A DNA stretch of 64,000 bases from JBQTGK01 sp052400665 (GTDB lineage Bacteria > Bacteroidota > Bacteroidia > Bacteroidales > Marinifilaceae): assembly GCA_052400665.1 (NCBI GenBank), contig JBQTGK010000005.1; one strand, 5' to 3'. Positions within the stretch are counted from its first letter, which is position 1; each line of letters opens with the position of its first letter. Below the pieces are notes generated by a model. It saw only the letters and a list, made by a program, of their open reading frames with translations. It was not told the origin of the DNA and did not search any database. Positions 60,736 through 64,000 of this stretch are shown here, piece by piece. Both the position numbers and the translations under genes were made by a program.

Positions 60736-63141
60736 ATGAAATTGAGACGATATTTAGCTTTAGCGTTTGGGGGAATATTATTTTTAAATCCTCTTTTAGC
60801 ACAGAAAAATTCAAATAAAAGTTCTTTCAATAGTAATTGGAAATTTTATCTAACAAAGGAGAATGATAAACTTCAAGAAGAAAGTGCCAATTTTTATTTG
60901 GTTGATTTTGATGATTCTAACTGGCGAACTTTAAATGTTCCTCATGATTGGAGCATTGAACAAGAGTTCAGCAAAGAAAATGCCCATGAGAATGCATGGC
61001 TTCCAGGAGGAGTAGGCTGGTATCGGAAACAATTCAAACTTAAACAAGAAGATAAGGACAAACATTTTGAAATTCAATTTGATGGTGTTTATCGTCATGC
61101 TCAAATTTGGGTGAATGAAAAATATGTTGGTGTGCAGTATGATGGTTACACCAGTTTTTACTTTGATATTACATCATTCCTAAAATTTAATGAGCCCAAT
61201 ACGATTGCCCTTCGTGTCGATAACTCCATTCAGCCCAATTGCCGTTGGTACACCGGCTCTGGAATTTTTCGTAATGTATGGCTGAGAATTAGCAATCCAC
61301 TGCATGTGAAAAATTGGGGTACGGCCATTACAACGCCTATCGTTACCCAATCTGAAGCTAAAGTTGTCGTTAATACAGAACTTGAATACACAGGAACGAG
61401 TTGGAAAAATTGCTTACTAGAAACCACCGTGTATGATGCTGAGGGAAAACAAGTGGTACAACAAGAGACCAAATTTATATTAGGGTCAAAACAAGGCACC
61501 GAAGTGAAGCAGGAATTTAGCATTTTTTCACCGGCCTTATGGTCACTTGATTCTCCTACGATGTATACTGCAGTGAGTCAGATTAAAGAAAAAGGCAAAA
61601 TCATTGATGAGTATAAGACTCGTTTTGGGATACGTGATATCAAGTTTGATGCTCAAACCGGATTTTACCTTAATGGTGAAAATATGAAATTTAAGGGCGT
61701 TTGTCTTCATAGTTCAGCAGGCGTTTTTGGTATAGCCGTTCCCAAAGAAGTATGGGTGCGTCGTCTGGAAGAATTAAAGGCTATTGGTTGTAATGCCATT
61801 CGTACAGCGCATAACTCTATGGCGCCAGAGTTTATGGATATATGCGATAGTTTAGGGTTTTTAGTAATGGATGAGTTTGTAGATAAGTGGGATGATAAAA
61901 CCTACGCCAACCCATTTTTCCATAATGAGTGGAAACATAATTTTGGAGAAATAGTACGTCGTGATCGCAATCATCCATCTGTAGTTATTTGGAGTGTGGG
62001 AAACGAAAACCACAACCCTGGAACAGAGGAACAAACAGAAGGATTAAAGAACTATTGTAATTATGTACGTTCTATAGACATGAGTAGACCTGTTGTTTCT
62101 GGAATGCCTCGTCCACAATTTGGCGATCCTGAAAAGATTGTAGATGGTATCATAGAATCCTCACAACACATGGATGTAATCGGGATGAACTACGGTGAAC
62201 AGTGGGTACCAAGAATAATGCATCGTAACCCTGGAAAACCATTTGTTAGCACAGAGAGTTATACCTATTACAGCAGTACAGAGAATGAACGTTGGTGTTA
62301 TAATGAGTGTGCGCCTTGGTTAGATGTGATTGAGAACGATCAAAATATGGGACTTTTCTTATGGTCCGGGATCAAGTACTTAGGTGAAATTCCAGCAAAA
62401 GGTAAGAACAGTTGGCCAAAGGTATATTGTTGGCCTGCAGCATTCCTAAATTCAGCAGGTTTCAGAACCCCTACCTCTTATTTTTATGAGTCACTATGGT
62501 CAAACAAGCCAATGGTTCACATTGCAGTTTATGAAAAAGACAGCTGGTTCAATAAAAAATGGGGTGTCCCTCCTGCCAACGAAATATGGAATTACAAATC
62601 TGGTAAAGTGCTGGATTTGATTACTTACACCAACTGTGACAAAGTAGAACTCTATCTTAATAACAAAAAAATTGGGACTCAATATCTTGATGATTGTGCT
62701 AACCGATTGATGAAATGGAGAGAGATACCATACGCTAAAGGACAATTAAAAGCGATAGCTTATAAAGATGGCGAAAAAGCATCAGAATTTGTTCTAATAA
62801 CTGCTGAAAATCCCAATAAAGTTCAGGTTTCATTTTACAAAAATCAAGTGAATAAAGATGGTGTTGCTCAGGTAGAAATTCAATTGTTGGATAAAAAAGG
62901 GATCTCTGTTAAACATCAGGAAGTTGAATTAAACTTCGAAGTTATAGGTGGAAAAATAATTGGCTTGGATAATGGAGGATTAACAGCCTTAGATAATTTT
63001 AAAGCCACAGATTCACGCAAAACTTACCAAGGAAAATGTCTGGTCTATATTCAAGCTAATACTAATGTTAAAGAAGTGCAATTAAATGTGTCAGGGAAAC
63101 AAATCGAAAGTAATTCAGCAAGAATTAGCATTAACAAATAA
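60736..63141 (+). CDS. Glycoside hydrolase family 2 protein (beta-galactosidase-like)
   Basis: This 801-residue protein has a signal peptide (1-22, NPLLAQ) and the GH2 domain order: jelly-roll sugar-binding domain (about 30-190; NVPHDWSIE, GGVGWYRK), immunoglobulin-like domain (190-300), TIM barrel (300-600) with acid/base E424 (WSVGNENHN) and nucleophile E507 (FVSTESYTY), then DUF4982-like and Ig-like domains. Such enzymes release terminal beta-galactose or related sugars in the periplasm. With the alpha-galactosidase and LacI it forms a small galactoside-use operon without SusCD genes. Confidence 0.9.
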   Translation: MKLRRYLALAFGGILFLNPLLAQKNSNKSSFNSNWKFYLTKENDKLQEESANFYLVDFDDSNWRTLNVPHDWSIEQEFSKENAHENAWLPGGVGWYRKQFKLKQEDKDKHFEIQFDGVYRHAQIWVNEKYVGVQYDGYTSFYFDITSFLKFNEPNTIALRVDNSIQPNCRWYTGSGIFRNVWLRISNPLHVKNWGTAITTPIVTQSEAKVVVNTELEYTGTSWKNCLLETTVYDAEGKQVVQQETKFILGSKQGTEVKQEFSIFSPALWSLDSPTMYTAVSQIKEKGKIIDEYKTRFGIRDIKFDAQTGFYLNGENMKFKGVCLHSSAGVFGIAVPKEVWVRRLEELKAIGCNAIRTAHNSMAPEFMDICDSLGFLVMDEFVDKWDDKTYANPFFHNEWKHNFGEIVRRDRNHPSVVIWSVGNENHNPGTEEQTEGLKNYCNYVRSIDMSRPVVSGMPRPQFGDPEKIVDGIIESSQHMDVIGMNYGEQWVPRIMHRNPGKPFVSTESYTYYSSTENERWCYNECAPWLDVIENDQNMGLFLWSGIKYLGEIPAKGKNSWPKVYCWPAAFLNSAGFRTPTSYFYESLWSNKPMVHIAVYEKDSWFNKKWGVPPANEIWNYKSGKVLDLITYTNCDKVELYLNNKKIGTQYLDDCANRLMKWREIPYAKGQLKAIAYKDGEKASEFVLITAENPNKVQVSFYKNQVNKDGVAQVEIQLLDKKGISVKHQEVELNFEVIGGKIIGLDNGGLTALDNFKATDSRKTYQGKCLVYIQANTNVKEVQLNVSGKQIESNSARISINK

Positions 63142-63253
63142 ACCATATATAATGAAAGAACTAAAGCTGAGTTATGGGCGTTTTTTCAGTTGTGAAATAT
63201 CTAGTTTTGTGATTTATGCAAAACAGTTTTACTTGTAAATTTTACAGAAAATG

Positions 63254-63279
63254 AAAAAACCAACATTTCTGTTGGTTTT
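63254..63279. terminator. Terminator after the GH2 gene
   Basis: AAAACCAACA (63256-63265) pairs with TGTTGGTTTT (63270-63279) around TTTC; A and T runs on either side can stop transcription from both convergent genes. Confidence 0.8.
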
Positions 63280-63293
63280 ACATTCTTTATTTC

Positions 63294-63479
63294 CTATTTC
63301 GCAACAAGTTCATATTTAATCGTCAGTTCATTTTTCTTTTCCTCATCCAATGATTTTACATAGCCTTTCCATCCCGGACAAAAGTTAATATGCCATCGCC
63401 AAAATCGTCCAATTAATGATTTTGGAGCTCGATCGTATTTAGCACGCATAGGACACTTTTCACAATTGTGTTTTTTCAT
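63294..63479 (-). CDS. Small Cys-containing protein, unknown function
   Basis: This 61-residue protein is basic, with CEKCPMRAKYDRAPKS near the start and FWRWHINFCPGWKGY in the middle, giving three cysteines and several aromatics; it may bind a metal. I do not know a function. It follows the DUF3795 gene by 53 bp on the same strand, and the pair probably forms one unit. The codon pattern and clean start support a real gene. Confidence 0.6.
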   Translation of the reverse strand: MKKHNCEKCPMRAKYDRAPKSLIGRFWRWHINFCPGWKGYVKSLDEEKKNELTIKYELVAK

Positions 63480-63532
63480 GATATTGGGTTTTAAGGATTA
63501 GAAAATTATTTCACAGTCTGATTTTTGCGAAT

Positions 63533-63979
63533 TTAAGATAGGGATGGGTCCTGTCCGTAAACAAACTTGCCTTTAAAATACTTCTGCTGAATCATAGGTG
63601 CTTCTTTGGCCCATTCTTCTAAACCAATTAGCTTAATTCTACTTAAGTTATAAATTTTTGTATTATGAGGAACCATGTCAGCACTATCCGCAACAGGCAT
63701 CAAATAATTGCAAGGAAACTCATTGCATTCCGAACAATTATGTAATCCTTTACTTGCAACACACGCTTTCGTTTTACATCCCTTACCTTGAGTCATTGGA
63801 ACCGATACTGAACAACCCTTTTCACTTCTACAGCCATAGCAAGCAACTTCATCAACAGGCATATTTAATCTTTCTGCAGTCAAATGGGCGATCTCATCAG
63901 TAATATTGTCCTTATAAATTCCACAGGCCCAGCAAGCTAATCCACAAGGAGCTGTTAATTGTTTCGTATTCATTTCCAT
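63533..63979 (-). CDS. DUF3795 domain-containing protein
   Basis: This 148-residue protein is rich in cysteines: APCGLACWACGIYK at the start, ACYGCRSEKGCS, KGCKTKACV and NCSECNEFPC. The pattern CGLxCxxC and repeated CxxC pairs is the DUF3795 signature found in many anaerobes; a metal- or cluster-binding role is likely but not shown. A second ATG at codon 3 is possible. Only 21 bases of upstream sequence are in the window, so its promoter is not visible. Confidence 0.82.
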   Translation of the reverse strand: MEMNTKQLTAPCGLACWACGIYKDNITDEIAHLTAERLNMPVDEVACYGCRSEKGCSVSVPMTQGKGCKTKACVASKGLHNCSECNEFPCNYLMPVADSADMVPHNTKIYNLSRIKLIGLEEWAKEAPMIQQKYFKGKFVYGQDPSLS

Positions 63980-64000
63980 ATCTTAAATCGTTATCATCTT

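Noticed and set aside
1..64000. CRISPR arrays, insertion sequences, prophage, toxin-antitoxin pairs, rRNA genes
   Set aside because: I looked for regular direct repeats, transposase or integrase motifs and typical defence genes and found none.

Overview
The window is a low-GC (roughly mid-30s percent), densely coded chromosome segment of a Bacteroidota bacterium, most likely of the Marinilabiliales/Marinifilaceae type (lineage guess, low certainty). The signs are: Bacteroidota promoters of the form TTTG, 18-20 bp, TAnnTTTG; almost no Shine-Dalgarno sequences; a type IX secretion gene (porZ); a short epsilon subunit of ATP synthase; ahpC-ahpF; and families such as DUF3795, DUF2797 and LTA-synthase-like sulfatase-fold enzymes. 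I see no phage, insertion sequence, CRISPR array or rRNA. One tRNA-Arg(CCT) is present.

Layout. 1-12.2 kb: F-type ATP synthase, split into atpB(end)-E-F-H-A-G and a separate atpD-C pair; between them lie a Na/phosphate symporter, an MMPL/RND exporter and a polyprenyl diphosphate synthase. 12.3-14.1 kb: family-9 glycosyltransferase and glutathione peroxidase. 14.1-23.2 kb (minus strand): envelope block with a DAG kinase, a disrupted LTA-synthase-like gene, and an operon of response regulator, histidine kinase, GT2, LAB_N protein, GT39 and a nucleotide-sugar epimerase. This looks like a signal-controlled lipid-linked-sugar modification of lipid A/LPS. 23.3-41 kb: housekeeping and stress genes (BrkB/YihY, KamA-type radical SAM, U32 peptidase family, TlpA, DUF2797, IlvE, AhpF/AhpC, aminotransferase, cyclase-HD fusion, Usp, RdgB, PorZ, RecO, tRNA-Arg). 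41-46 kb: MarR regulator, a decayed BCCT transporter, a candidate small RNA and two convergent sensor kinases.

46.3-57.1 kb (minus strand): a redox cluster with an AraC regulator. It holds four SDR-type proteins, an Fe-S OYE-family reductase, a ferredoxin-nitroreductase, two flavodoxin/ferredoxin (EFR1-like) genes, an NTF2-like protein, a membrane protein and a metallophosphoesterase. Three promoters in this block (before the split EFR1-araC unit, the long SDR-OYE operon, and the phosphoesterase) share one architecture: two direct 15-bp half-sites 21 bp apart, consensus TTGTATAYYAATTAC, placed exactly 20 bp from a TAnnTTTG-type box. I read this as the regulon of the linked AraC protein, and it is the strongest candidate for an undescribed system here. 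The cluster is also decaying: one EFR1 gene has an in-frame amber codon, and an alpha/beta-hydrolase is reduced to a C-terminal remnant.

57.2-63.2 kb: a LacI regulator followed by a GH36-like alpha-galactosidase and a GH2 beta-galactosidase-like enzyme, with near-identical palindromic operators (TGGGAACGWTCCCA) before lacI and before the glycosidase pair. The window ends with a small Cys-rich protein and a DUF3795 protein. Functions are inferred from sequence motifs and gene context only.
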